Made by a program: the position numbers and the translations under genes. A stretch of DNA of 54,770 nucleotides, from contig PBYS01000084.1 of NCBI GenBank assembly GCA_002729725.1, positions 1 to 54,770 on the forward strand, written 5' to 3'. Under the pieces are notes generated by a model that worked only from the letters and a program-made list of their open reading frames with translations, ran no database searches and was not told the DNA's origin. Below are positions 34,608 to 44,014 of the stretch, one piece after another; the first letter of the stretch is position 1; each line of letters starts with the position of its first letter. The stretch is from Puniceicoccaceae bacterium. GTDB taxonomy: Bacteria > Verrucomicrobiota > Verrucomicrobiia > Opitutales > Coraliomargaritaceae.

Positions 34608-37289
34608 TTATTGTTCGACGAGGCGCACGGCATCCACGATGACATAGCCGTTGGTGCCGTCGTTGCGGAAAGTGATGGTGCCTGCGGTTCCGGCGCTAAA
34701 ACTGTAGCTGCCGAGGCTGATCCACTGGTTGTGATCCTGTTTTTGATCGATCGTGACGGTCGTGTTTCCGCTATTGTAGTTGATGTCGACTGGGACATTG
34801 CTCGCGCGGTTTGTATAGGCAGTCCAGCGTGCGAATACTTCGTAGGTTGCCGCCTTGGCGAGGTTGGGTGTGAACTGAACCGATTTACTTCCTTTGCCGC
34901 TGTTATTATCATGTAGGTAGTTGCTTCCGAAGTAGCCCGAAGTGCTGGTGCTGCTACTCCAACTTCCGTTCAGTGTGACATAGGTGGATTCCGTATTGTC
35001 AATGATGTATTCAGTCGCAGTGTCGCGGATGAAGCGGACCGCATCTGCGATGACGTATCCGTTAGTGTTATTCGTGCGAATCAGGACGCTGTTGCCTGTG
35101 CCGGTACCTAACGGGTAGGTGCCGAGTGAGTACCAGATGTCGCCATTTTGTTGTTGGTTAATCGTTACAGTCGTTGTTCCTGTTTGAGAGGAAATGATGT
35201 CGACCGGGACATTGCTTGCGCGATTAGGATGCGCGGTCCATCGTAGGAAGATTTCGTAATCGTCGGCAATGGATATGTCCGGTGTGAAGCGCATGCTCTT
35301 ATTGCCTTTATCTGTGTTCTTATCGTGACGTGCATAGCCATTGTAGCCAGAACCAGAAGAGATACGCCAGTTTCCGACAGCATGTAATCCGTATGCATTA
35401 CTGTTATCGATGATAATGTCGTCTGTGATTTTAACGAAGCGAACTGCATCTGCGACCACATAGCCATCGGTATTGGTGTTACCCATCAATAGGCTCGCGC
35501 TGGTTCCTGCGCCGAAAGGGAAGACACCGAGCGAAATCCAATCCCCGCCATTGATTTTTTGATCGATTTGATCGAACGCGGTACCGTGACCATGGATAAT
35601 ATCGACGGGGACATTGCTGGCACGGTTGGCGCTGGCTGTCCAGCGAGCGAAGACTTCGTAGTCGCCATAGCTGGCCAGGTTTGGAGTAAAGCGAACGCTC
35701 TTTTGTCCTTTATATGAATTATTGTCATGCAAGTAGTTACTGGCGTTGTAACCACTGGTTCCTGTGCTACTGAGCCATGTACCGACTGTATGGAGTCCGC
35801 TGCCATCGGCATTATCCACGATAACATCTTCGCCAGCACTTGTATCGGCAATGCCATCGCCGGTATAGAATAGGAGGGCAGAGACGTTGCAATAAGCGCC
35901 ATCGGGACCGACATAGCGAATGTAACGAAAAGTGTTGGTATTGTTGATTATTGCAGATGTGTAAATGAGGCCAGAGTCGTCTGGACTGTTGGTAATCGTG
36001 TAGAGTGTGGTGACGTCTGAACTGAAGTCGGCGGTGTTAGACGCTTCGAAAACACCGCCGACCATACGACTGCCGTAAGCTTCACGCGGCATGTATTCGA
36101 TACGGGTGATGCGTTGGGGTGTAATCAGATCGAGTCCGGTCCAAGCTCCATCGGCTGTGGCCGCATCGAAGTAAGTACTGAATCCTCCGTTGAAAGGGGT
36201 GACTGCTCCATATTTCCAATCAGTTAGAACGCCGGAGAGTGGTTCGGTTCGTGTGCCCGTTGTGCCGATGACGGTGCCACCTATGACGCGTTCGGCTGAT
36301 GGATTCGAATTCGCGTGCATGTGGGCGATTGCCGCCGCTCCCCAGAAACTGGTCGGAGTGAAGTCCCAGCTGTTGATCATATTTGGGCTAGCGGTCGGGT
36401 GGAGTGACCAAGCTGTCCAGTGGAAGTTGTGCGAGTTCACCCAATCCATCGCTTGTGGTACCCAACTAAATTCGTCATCGATGGAGTAGCCGAGAAAGGA
36501 GGTGCCGCCCGGGTGGCCGATTTCACCTAGCAAAATTGGGTGTTCTTGTCCGATATTACCTACGCGCGATTGCCAATAGCTTTTTAAGGGGTAGAGGTGT
36601 GCGTCATAGACGACACCGTTTCCATTTGTTGTATCTGTGAGCACGTAGCCATCGAAGACACCGCTTAGATCATAGGCGTAGTCACTGCCGCCGACTAGAA
36701 CGATGTTGTTGGCGCCCGTAGAACGAACGGTATCGAGTAAGTCTTGCATGCCCGGCTGATTGGTGGTGCCGTTGAGCCAGGCATCCCAACCACCGAGGTT
36801 GTTCGGTTCATTGAACAATCCGAACAAAACCGCAGGATTATTTTTGTAGCGATCGGCAGCATCTAGCCAAAAGCTGAGGTTCGTGTTGGTGGGCTTATGA
36901 AATTCATGTAAGTCGAAGATCACATACATGTTGTAGTCCGAAATTTGTTGAATGACATCGTCGACGATCTCGCGGTAGGTGACTTGATTGGGGCCTAGCC
37001 AATGACTTTGGCTGATGGGAAGACGTATAATATTTGCTCGCCATTCCCAGTAGGCAGCATCCACGGACGCGCTTAGATTTTCACCATATCCCCAGCCGAG
37101 GCTGGGGATGTTGACGCCGACCAGTCGGATGGGTTCGCCAGTGGATTTGACTACGATTTGGTTCCCTTGTGTTTGGAGTTCCGGCGGTGCGGCTTCTACT
37201 GCGAGGCAGAGTAGGAGGGGGAGGCCAGTCAGAGCTTTAAACCAGTGATGTAAGCGCAGCGTAACAGATCGCGATATGTGTCGAATCAT
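34608..37289 (-). CDS. Secreted GH5 hydrolase with discoidin-like and three golvesin-like repeat domains
   Basis: 893 residues. A signal peptide (LTGLPLLLCLAVEAA) precedes a GH5 domain (about 35-325) with LFGLFNEPNN (acid/base Glu161) and PILLGEIGHP (nucleophile Glu256). Then comes an F5/8-type or similar beta-sandwich (about 335-490, ITRIEYMPREAYGSRMVGGVF), followed by three tandem ~125-residue repeats to the C-terminus. Each repeat has ...FTPN/D..., YE(V/I)FxRWTA..NRASNVPVDI and a final NGYVxxDAVR(F/L), the golvesin/xanthan-lyase-type pattern. These are probable sugar-binding modules. Motif B (37397) lies about 110 bp upstream of the start. Confidence 0.88.
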   Translation of the reverse strand: MIRHISRSVTLRLHHWFKALTGLPLLLCLAVEAAPPELQTQGNQIVVKSTGEPIRLVGVNIPSLGWGYGENLSASVDAAYWEWRANIIRLPISQSHWLGPNQVTYREIVDDVIQQISDYNMYVIFDLHEFHKPTNTNLSFWLDAADRYKNNPAVLFGLFNEPNNLGGWDAWLNGTTNQPGMQDLLDTVRSTGANNIVLVGGSDYAYDLSGVFDGYVLTDTTNGNGVVYDAHLYPLKSYWQSRVGNIGQEHPILLGEIGHPGGTSFLGYSIDDEFSWVPQAMDWVNSHNFHWTAWSLHPTASPNMINSWDFTPTSFWGAAAIAHMHANSNPSAERVIGGTVIGTTGTRTEPLSGVLTDWKYGAVTPFNGGFSTYFDAATADGAWTGLDLITPQRITRIEYMPREAYGSRMVGGVFEASNTADFSSDVTTLYTITNSPDDSGLIYTSAIINNTNTFRYIRYVGPDGAYCNVSALLFYTGDGIADTSAGEDVIVDNADGSGLHTVGTWLSSTGTSGYNASNYLHDNNSYKGQKSVRFTPNLASYGDYEVFARWTASANRASNVPVDIIHGHGTAFDQIDQKINGGDWISLGVFPFGAGTSASLLMGNTNTDGYVVADAVRFVKITDDIIIDNSNAYGLHAVGNWRISSGSGYNGYARHDKNTDKGNKSMRFTPDISIADDYEIFLRWTAHPNRASNVPVDIISSQTGTTTVTINQQQNGDIWYSLGTYPLGTGTGNSVLIRTNNTNGYVIADAVRFIRDTATEYIIDNTESTYVTLNGSWSSSTSTSGYFGSNYLHDNNSGKGSKSVQFTPNLAKAATYEVFARWTAYTNRASNVPVDINYNSGNTTVTIDQKQDHNQWISLGSYSFSAGTAGTITFRNDGTNGYVIVDAVRLVEQ

Positions 37290-37396
37290 AATGTTTAGGG
37301 GTAGGAGTGGGTAAGATGGTCCCCAAATGGGAACTCGACCAGGGGTAGTCGATCTTAGGAGAACCCAATCTACGATTCTTCACAAGGTCCGCGAAT

Positions 37397-37410
37397 TGCA
37401 ATTAGTTGCA
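37397..37410. promoter_or_regulatory. Motif B palindrome upstream of GH5 gene 2
   Basis: TGCAATTAGTTGCA, with perfect TGCAA/TTGCA arms, in the 156-bp gap before the GH5 start and just after the AraC stop codon. Confidence 0.7.
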
Positions 37411-37444
37411 CGTGGGCTGGAACGACTGCTCACTTGTTGAGCCG

Positions 37445-38314
37445 TCACTGCATGGCTTGTTGGCGAAAGGCCTTTGGGCTGTGTTTTGACTTTGAGTAGA
37501 ACCAGTTAGTAAAGTTGGAGGGATTATTGAACCCGAGTTCGTAGCCAATTTGTTTGATGGGGGCGGGGGAGTTAATTAGCATTTGTTTGGCTTTGCGGTA
37601 TTTTCGTTCGCTGTAGTATGCGGTGGGGGTGATCCCCATATCTTTGACGAAGATACGGTTGAGCTGCGCGACGCTAATACCGACTTTATCTGCGAGTATC
37701 TTTTCTCGAAATCTGGTGTTCAAGTCTATGGTATCGATGTAAGTTTTGGCCACATGAACACGTTCATCGGTGATTTTTACTCGATGGAATTGTGCGCCTA
37801 TTTTTTGCATAGTTCGCAAGTATACCTCGATCCAATCCATGAAGCCCCTGTGTGTTTTAGTGTATTTGTAGATGTCGATCGACTGAAATTTCATCTCACT
37901 TCTATGATGTGTGAGGTGTGGGCCTGCTGTCTTGAGTAAAGATCGAGCGAGCCGTTCTAACCTTGGGAAATCCTTCGAGCTGCAAGTCAGTGGATTGGCT
38001 TCTTTAAAAAGTTCATGGTCGGCGCTCCAACTCGCTTCGAAGCGTAGGGAGAGTATTTCTAGGTCGTTGCTGAAAATGCGCTCATCTTTTTTGGCCGGTG
38101 GGAAGACCCAGTCACCTGCCTCTGCTTCGACTGAGTAAGTTTCGCCGACCACTTTAATGCTGCCTTTGTTTATTAGCCATGCAGATAGTCCGGGGAAACT
38201 GTGGTAGCTGCGGCAGCTTCTTTGGGCAGGCTTGCCTTCGTATATCCATTCCAGCGCAAAGTGCAGATTATTCCAGTCAATATAGCGCAGTTGATCTTTG
38301 TCCTCAGTGAGCAT
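37445..38314 (-). CDS. AraC-family transcriptional regulator, paralogue of the gene at 6653
   Basis: 289 residues from the ATG at 38314; an in-frame TTG at 38341 adds nine residues. The N-terminal sensing domain matches the paralogue (LEWIYEGKP, EAGDWVFPPAKKDERIF). The C-terminal domain holds two helix-turn-helices (ILADKVGISVAQLNRIF and IKQIGYELGFNNPSNFTNWF). It lies next to the GH5 and SGNH genes of region 2 and probably answers to the oligosaccharide they release. A role on the LamG PEP-CTERM promoter (divergent, 117 bp) is plausible. Confidence 0.88.
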   Translation of the reverse strand: MLTEDKDQLRYIDWNNLHFALEWIYEGKPAQRSCRSYHSFPGLSAWLINKGSIKVVGETYSVEAEAGDWVFPPAKKDERIFSNDLEILSLRFEASWSADHELFKEANPLTCSSKDFPRLERLARSLLKTAGPHLTHHRSEMKFQSIDIYKYTKTHRGFMDWIEVYLRTMQKIGAQFHRVKITDERVHVAKTYIDTIDLNTRFREKILADKVGISVAQLNRIFVKDMGITPTAYYSERKYRKAKQMLINSPAPIKQIGYELGFNNPSNFTNWFYSKSKHSPKAFRQQAMQ

Positions 38315-38430
38315 GCTGAAATCTAGTAATTTTTTGAGCAATTATGGCAAGTAAATTGAATTGTCTCGATCTGAGGAATTAAAAGGCTAGGCGAGCACCT
38401 CAGTTTTCATTCTAACTAATTAATATTAAT

Positions 38431-39261
38431 ATGTACTCATTTCGATTTTTACCTCTATCTATCTTCACTAAAGCAGCTGTTTTACTTACTTTAGCCGCAA
38501 CTGGATCTCAAGGGCAGACCTTGCTATCGCATTACACGATGGACAATAGTCTGGAAGATTCGGGTACGCTGGAGATCGATGGTGAATTAATCAATAGTGC
38601 GAGTTTTCAGGCCGGAGGAGCTGGGACTTTTGATTACGCTTTGTCGACTGCCGATGGTACGCAGGATTTTTTTAGAGCTGATACTTCCAATAATGCTGCG
38701 TTTGCTTTGAACGCAATTACCATTAGCATGTGGGTGAATGTGAGTGCTTTTGGTGATAGTGATCGTTTGATTTCGAATATTGGTGGTAGTGCCAGTGGTT
38801 TTGAAATGAATTTAAAAACAGGCGCGCTAACGGATGGTGACTACCGCATTTCTTTTGGTTTTAATAGTACTTCCGGGGCGGTGCAATCTTCCGATAATGT
38901 CGGCTATCAACTTGATGAATGGGTTTTTCTTGCTGTTACTTATGATAGTAGCATTGGCACTGGGGATAACGTCTCTTTCTATTTGGGGAGCGAAACAGAC
39001 TCGGTCGTGATGAACGATTCGGATGCGAAGTCTGGAGCGATCGTTGCGAGCTCATCAGATCTTGAAATCGGTGGCACTCCGGCAACGAGCTCTGATCGTA
39101 CGCCGACTGCATTGTTTAATGATGTTCGTATTTATAACGGAGTTTTGGATACTGCAGCATTGGAGTCGATTCGTGCTTCTGCGATTCCAGAGCCTGCTCA
39201 TACTGGCGTGTTTGTTGGGGCTTTATTGATGGGCTTAGTTGTGGTCCGGCGCCGTTGCTAA
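38431..39261 (+). CDS. LamG-domain PEP-CTERM protein
   Basis: 276 residues with a signal peptide (AAVLLTLAATGSQG). Residues about 35-225 form a concanavalin-like LamG_3 fold (LLSHYTMDNSLEDS at the start, ISMWVNV, WVFLAVTYDSS, LFNDVRIYN). The C-terminus IPEPAHTGVFVGALLMGLVV then RRRC is a PEP-CTERM variant (Pro-Glu-Pro, hydrophobic helix, basic end). It is surface-exposed and likely glycan-binding. Followed by a strong terminator. Confidence 0.83.
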   Translation: MYSFRFLPLSIFTKAAVLLTLAATGSQGQTLLSHYTMDNSLEDSGTLEIDGELINSASFQAGGAGTFDYALSTADGTQDFFRADTSNNAAFALNAITISMWVNVSAFGDSDRLISNIGGSASGFEMNLKTGALTDGDYRISFGFNSTSGAVQSSDNVGYQLDEWVFLAVTYDSSIGTGDNVSFYLGSETDSVVMNDSDAKSGAIVASSSDLEIGGTPATSSDRTPTALFNDVRIYNGVLDTAALESIRASAIPEPAHTGVFVGALLMGLVVVRRRC

Positions 39262-39298
39262 TTGGGTTTTCATCTACTCTTCAAATTTCATAGACATC

Positions 39299-39331
39299 AG
39301 GTGGGCTGCGTTGTGTGGCCCACCTTTTTTT
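39299..39331 (+). terminator. Terminator after the LamG PEP-CTERM gene
   Basis: AGGTGGGC/GCCCACCT stem, an 11-base loop, and a T run. Confidence 0.8.
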
Positions 39332-39419
39332 GTTTATTGTCGATCATCGGCGCTGCTGCTGATCATACGCCATGCCCCTGAAATGCGCAGTTGAAGCTTA
39401 ACATCACTCCGGTTCAACC

Positions 39420-39632
39420 ATGGCAATCTTACTATTTAGCGTTGCGCTGCTTTCACTGGCTCGACCGCTGACTGGAGTCATCCGAGTGCCAGCACGCCAA
39501 GGTGGTGATCGGCTCGGAAATGGATGTCTGTTTGATTGGTGGGTGTATGATGAATTTTTATACACTCATGGGAGTGCTCACGAAGAGAAGGCCTTGAGGG
39601 CAATAGACGATTGCCTCATTGAGAGCAGTTGA
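39420..39632 (+). CDS. Small ORF of doubtful status
   Basis: 70 residues: a weakly hydrophobic N-terminus (MAILLFSVALLSLARPL), then a hydrophilic part with LFDWWVYDEFLYTH. No family recognised and no good ribosome-binding site. It may be a gene remnant, like several others in this region. It fills most of a 400-bp gap otherwise empty apart from the terminator. Confidence 0.25.
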   Translation: MAILLFSVALLSLARPLTGVIRVPARQGGDRLGNGCLFDWWVYDEFLYTHGSAHEEKALRAIDDCLIESS

Positions 39633-39664
39633 GCTCAGGCATACTATTGAGCCCAGGTATACTA
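39629..39664. repeat. Tandem 18-bp duplication at the SGNH stop codon
   Basis: TTGAGCTCAGGCATACTA followed directly by TTGAGCCCAGGTATACTA (two mismatches). The second copy ends in the stop codon of the SGNH gene. Confidence 0.6.
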
Positions 39665-41443
39665 GAGTGTGAGTTCCAATTTGAGGAAACGTTGCGTGTC
39701 TTCAGATGCGAGTTTGATGCGTAGCTTTTTGAGCACTGCGCTGCCGTCACCGTCGGGGTCGGGATCTATAGTTTCTTCGATGATTTCAATGTCGTCGGTG
39801 ACCAGAGTGGACCAATTATCTTTTAGATTCGTGGTGGAGAGGTAGTTGAAAATGACATCCTCGGCGTTGACGTTTTGTCGAAAGATAAAGTTTAGCCATG
39901 GGCCATTCTCGCTCGTGCTGTCGTAGGTGGCGTAGGGCCTAGCAGATGCGGGGATGGTTGCCAATGGGGGGAGGTCGAAGGCATAAGCCATGGCATTGGT
40001 AATGCCGTCATGATTGGGGTCCGCTTCAGGGGAGTCATCTTCGCCGGCCCAATCGATCGCCTCGGCCCAGCTGCTATAGCGCGGGGCGTTCTCGTCGACG
40101 GTGAGTGAGAGTAAGGCCTCGCGTAGGATAATCGCGATAATGGCATTGGATGTGCCGTTTAGGTGGGTTCCATCCTTTGTCATGTAATCATTGGTGCCGT
40201 TGGTGAACCAATAGTGGTCGTCTGTGGGGTCTGCCAGTGGCGTGAGTGTGTCGAGTAGCAGGTCGATGTCGCCGTTATTGAATGAGGTCTGCAGAGCGGC
40301 GTTGAGCGCGTCGCGTTTCCCGCTGTCTCCTTGGCTGGCGTCGCCCCATCCGGTGTTGGGGCTTTGGTCTGCCAGGCTGACCCAGTCGTAAGATGCGGAG
40401 ATCGTGCGCGGCATGAGTTTGGTGCGAATGATTTTCTGAATGCCTGCATTGCGGCAGAGTGTCCAAATGTCTTCGAGTCGGCCTAGAATCTCGCTGACGT
40501 CCCCCGTCCCGTTGCTTCCCAGATCATTGGTGCCATATTCTTCCACTGCGACATTGGCATACTTCAGAAAGTGAGCCTGACGAGGATTGCTTGCTTTGAG
40601 CAGCGCGGTGGTGGTGGCTCCATGGCGGGTGAGGTTAAAAGTGGCGATGGTGTTTTTGCCGTCCTCATCGACCGCCGCACGGCAGAAGAAGCCGAAGCCG
40701 GAAATTGTGCTGTAGGAACTCGTGGCATCGCCTGAGCCGTCGAGAATACTATCGCCGATTCCGATCACGGAGGGATAGCCTGGCTCGGTGAAACGTCCGA
40801 GGAACATGGTGGGTAAGCCACGGGTGCGTGCGTATTGGCCGGTGATCGACGGGACTGGACCTGTCGTGTCGTAGCTGCCGGGCCCGTTGGCTGGATCGTA
40901 GAGAATGAATTTGGAGCCGCTGTAGCCCGTTGGATTGCCTTGGCAAACTTTGCCGCTAGCGGGGATGCTGCCTTTGATATTGAGCCAAAAGACTTCGTCT
41001 CTTTGCGGAGTGCCGCTGGTCCATACACTGGAATCGATTGGGTCGGCCAGCCAGTAAGGTTCTGTATCGTTGGCAGGCATGACTAGGCTGCGGGAACCGC
41101 TAAAGGTAATGGGTACGACTTGCCCATCGGAAGCGCGCTCCAACCAGGCGTATTCGATGGTGACTTCGCTGCTGTTGGCGGCTTCAACAGAATAGCTGAG
41201 TAACCAGTTCATGAAACCAATTTGCATTTCAGAAACCGGGCCCCCCAGTTGGTGAGGTGTGCGGTGCCAGTAGGCAGTTTTCTCGGTGTCTGTGTTTTGG
41301 GTGTAGACGCCGATACGTGCTCCCGTCGCCACGTAGCGGATGGGCTCAAGGGCATGGCTTGAGATCGAGCCGATGAGGCCGGCAATGATGGTCAGGACTA
41401 CGATATTCTTTCTGAAATACGAAGGGCATTGGGGAAGCAACAT
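39662..41443 (-). CDS. Secreted SGNH-type esterase
   Basis: 593 residues with a signal peptide (VLTIIAGLIGSISSHA). The N-terminal ~220 residues are a beta-rich domain. The SGNH catalytic domain follows: GIGDSILDGSG (Ser nucleophile), EYGTNDLGSN and TKDGTHLNG (Asp/His). The last ~120 residues, after a calcium-binding-like DPNHDGITN, resemble a C-terminal adhesion or anchoring domain. It probably deacylates polysaccharide outside the cell. Motif B sites (41491 and 41571) lie in its promoter, shared with a broken glycoside hydrolase gene. Confidence 0.78.
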   Translation of the reverse strand: MLLPQCPSYFRKNIVVLTIIAGLIGSISSHALEPIRYVATGARIGVYTQNTDTEKTAYWHRTPHQLGGPVSEMQIGFMNWLLSYSVEAANSSEVTIEYAWLERASDGQVVPITFSGSRSLVMPANDTEPYWLADPIDSSVWTSGTPQRDEVFWLNIKGSIPASGKVCQGNPTGYSGSKFILYDPANGPGSYDTTGPVPSITGQYARTRGLPTMFLGRFTEPGYPSVIGIGDSILDGSGDATSSYSTISGFGFFCRAAVDEDGKNTIATFNLTRHGATTTALLKASNPRQAHFLKYANVAVEEYGTNDLGSNGTGDVSEILGRLEDIWTLCRNAGIQKIIRTKLMPRTISASYDWVSLADQSPNTGWGDASQGDSGKRDALNAALQTSFNNGDIDLLLDTLTPLADPTDDHYWFTNGTNDYMTKDGTHLNGTSNAIIAIILREALLSLTVDENAPRYSSWAEAIDWAGEDDSPEADPNHDGITNAMAYAFDLPPLATIPASARPYATYDSTSENGPWLNFIFRQNVNAEDVIFNYLSTTNLKDNWSTLVTDDIEIIEETIDPDPDGDGSAVLKKLRIKLASEDTQRFLKLELTL

Positions 41444-41490
41444 AGCATTAATTAATTATCTTTGGAGTCATCATTCGCAAGGTTGCCGCC

Positions 41491-41506
41491 ACGCAATTAA
41501 TTGCGT
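41491..41506. promoter_or_regulatory. Perfect 16-bp motif B palindrome
   Basis: ACGCAATTAATTGCGT, a perfect palindrome, 48 bp before the SGNH start at 41443. GCAAGGTTGC at 41477-41486 is a smaller adjacent palindrome. Confidence 0.7.
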
Positions 41507-41570
41507 AGCTGTGGTGCGCTGTGATACCGCAGTCGTTCACCGCCAAGTTAAGCTAAGTCTCTTTTGTATG

Positions 41571-41584
41571 TGCAACTAATTGCG
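41571..41584. promoter_or_regulatory. Second motif B palindrome in the same promoter
   Basis: TGCAACTAATTGCG, 80 bp (start to start) from the palindrome at 41491, an arrangement compatible with DNA looping by a tetramer or two dimers (inference). Confidence 0.65.
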
Positions 41585-41680
41585 TGGAGGGGCTGTTGAT
41601 CCACACCAAGCATTCGCCACATGTTAGGCGGAGTGGGCATGTTGCCCGTATTTATTTCTATAAACAACCCCCTTCGTATA

Positions 41681-42717
41681 ATGCAGAATGGAAACGATTT
41701 TATGCTTGGTGTCGCTGCGCGACTTCCTTAATTAACTAGTCAAGACTTGGAGATGATGCGGTCCGTCGGCATTCGCTGGTTACGCTTTGGGGACTTTCAA
41801 TTTGATGCAGCTGCATTTATGAAGAATGCGCCACAGTCTTCAGGTTTTGAGGAAGCTTGTCAGCGGTGCAGGATTTGAGAGATTCAGGATTTCAATTAAT
41901 GGGACTGTCACCCGGGCCGCGCGAGATGGCTAAGCTTGGACTGACTCCCGGCAGTGAAGAATACTATGAGGCTTATGCGGCGGTGAGTCGTTTTTTTGCT
42001 CTGAAGTTTGAAGGTTTAATCGAGTGGTGGCAGGTTGCGAATGAATTGGATATCTGGATCTTTCGCGATAACCTGGACATGGATCAATCGGTCGAGTTTC
42101 TGAAGGTAGGGATTCGTGCGATGAAGGAGGCAGTTCCCTCGTTGAAGGTGGGCATCAATATCACCTTGTTTCCTTCTTTACCCGGTGAGGTCGACGGGAA
42201 TACGGATGCGCATGAGGGCTTGATTCTAGCGAAAGGCATTTATGGGGACCCCTCTTTGCCAGTCGATTATGCGGGGTTTGATAGTTATCCTGGGTCTTGG
42301 CGCAAAGGCGGCCCGGAAAGTTGGCACGAGTATTTGGACGGTTTTTACGCACTCACAGGCAAGCCGATTTTTATTCAAGAGTTTGGCTATGCCTCTGCAG
42401 GCGGAAATATGACCCCAGCGGACATTGATGCAGGTGCCTATCCTTGCGATGTGAAGCGTTGGAAGTTCAACTGGAGAGGCGAGCATAGTGAGGCGGTGCA
42501 AGCAGAATATATCAAAGAGTCGATGAAGATCTTTATCGAGAAGCCCTTTGTCATTGGAGCAACCTACTATAATTGGCGTGATGCTGCGAATTGCTGGCAA
42601 TGTCAGGAGCCGGATTGCCCTGCAGAGACCGCATGGGGACTGCTTAATCAGCAGGGACTACCCAAGCCTTCATTTTATGCATTGGAATCCTGCGCGCGAG
42701 CGATTGAGTTGACTTAA
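41681..42717 (+). pseudogene. Clan GH-A glycoside hydrolase with a stop codon and a frameshift
   Basis: The gene appears to begin at the ATG at 41681 (MQNGNDFMLGVAARLP) but meets an in-frame TAA at 41729-41731. The same frame continues as LTSQDLEMMRSVGIRWLRFGD to about 41850. The remaining 286 residues are in another frame, opened by a TTG at 41857. That part is a TIM-barrel hydrolase with a VANELD acid/base Glu and a FIQEFGYA nucleophile Glu. So there is one nonsense codon and one frameshift. The C-terminal part could still be translated, but would lack the first barrel strands. The exact GH family is uncertain. Confidence 0.7.
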
Positions 42718-42768
42718 TCGCTTTGCAGGCGCGTCGCAAACTTTAATATGTGTAATTGTCAAAGTGCG

Positions 42769-42782
42769 TGCAATAGATTGCG
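42769..42782. promoter_or_regulatory. Motif B palindrome upstream of LacI-4
   Basis: TGCAATAGATTGCG; flanks extend to GCGTGCAATAGATTGCGC. It lies about 140 bp before the likely ATG (42920) of the broken LacI gene, an autoregulation position. Confidence 0.65.
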
Positions 42783-42889
42783 CTTAAGGGTTGATTTCTC
42801 AGCGATGTGAGCCAGTTTTGGGATGTTCGCCTTCATCATAATTCGTGGTAATTTATACAGCAATCTACGGATTTAACCCTTAAAATATT

Positions 42890-44008
42890 TTGCCTGTGTC
42901 GACTTCAACTAAGCATTCAATGGACGGTGGTCGTGTGACGATGAAGGAAGTGGCGGAGGCGGCTGGTGTGTCTGCGTCCACTGTTTGTCGCGCTTTAAAT
43001 TCGAATCCACAAATCCCCGAAGCGACCCGTCAGCGTATTCAGGCGGTTGCGGATCAGTTAGGATATCGGCCCGATCCCTTGCTTTCTGCCTTTGCGGCAC
43101 GCCGTCGTGGTAGCTCAACAGGTTCTAGTGTCACGACGATCGCCTATATTACCAACTTTAAGAGCCGTGACATCTGGCTGAAGAATCCGTTTTATCTGCG
43201 TTGCTATGAAGGGGCGAAAAGGAGATTGGAGGGGCAGGGGTATAAATTAGAGCACTTTTGGTTGGGGGAACCCAATATGACGCCGGGGCGCCTCAGTCGA
43301 ATACTCTATGCCCGAGGTATTTTGGGGCTCTTTCTCGCGCCGACGCCGAATGTGCATAAACCACTCGATTTGGATTGGGAGAAATTCAGTTGTGCGACGG
43401 TTGGGTATTCGCACATGTCGCCTATATTGCATCGTAGCACGCCGCATCATTTTCACGCGATGTAGGAAGCGCTTAAACGCTTGTATTACTTGGGGTATAA
43501 GCGTGTAGGCTTGTGTGTGTTTACAGATACCAGTCGACGGGTGGATGAATTGTGGTTGTCAGCCGTGCTCTTGGCACAGTATGATCGGTTGAAGGGCATT
43601 GGTAAAAAGGATAGAGAGTTTAATATTAGCACTTTTCTATTTAACGATACGACATTGAAGGACACGCCAGCCTGGTGTCGTCAAGAAAAGCTGGATGTGG
43701 TGATTAGCGACAATTTGGAAGTGATGGAAGAGCTGACTGGTGCAGGTATCCATATGCCCGGTGAAGTGGACTTTGTCAGTTTAGGCTGGTTCGAAGGGCA
43801 GTCTGATATTGCTGGAGTGGATCAACGCCCTGCCGATATCGGCGCGGCCGCGACGGACTTGATTGTGGGGGCCTTGCAGCGTGGGGAACGCGGGGTGCCG
43901 GCCGTTCCTTTGACCACCATGGTGGAAGGTGTGTGGGTGGATGGTCCGAGTCTGACGAAAAGAATACCTACTAGCCCATCATTTGCTTCTCCGTTAGATA
44001 CGCAATGA
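42890..44008 (+). pseudogene. LacI-family repressor 4, interrupted by an in-frame TAG
   Basis: One continuous frame from 42890 to 44008 is broken only by TAG at 43463-43465. The start is TTG 42890 or, more likely, ATG 42920 (MDGGRVTMKEVAEAAG). The helix-turn-helix is AAGVSASTVCRALN and the hinge LGYRPDPLLSAFAARRR. The effector domain runs across the stop (HHFHAM-stop-EALKRLYYLGYKRVG). A single substitution from CAG or TTG would explain it. It is only distantly related to LacI-1 to -3 and is the obvious candidate regulator of motif B. As read it gives a truncated protein with the DNA-binding domain and half the effector domain, unless the stop is suppressed or is a sequencing error. Confidence 0.8.
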
Positions 44009-44014
44009 TTGCGT
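44000..44014. promoter_or_regulatory. Motif B variant (15-bp perfect palindrome) upstream of the Exb operon
   Basis: ACGCAAT-G-ATTGCGT. Same arms as motif B, but the half-site spacing is one base shorter. It overlaps the LacI-4 stop codon and lies about 130 bp before the ExbB-like start. Confidence 0.55.

Noticed and set aside
41614..41627. Possible extra motif A site (TCGCCACATGTTAG)
   Set aside because: Only the right half fits; four mismatches in the left half and it lies in the motif B region.
43463..43465. Amber codon as programmed read-through or pyrrolysine
   Set aside because: No pyrrolysine genes or recoding hairpin were seen; a single substitution or read error is simpler.
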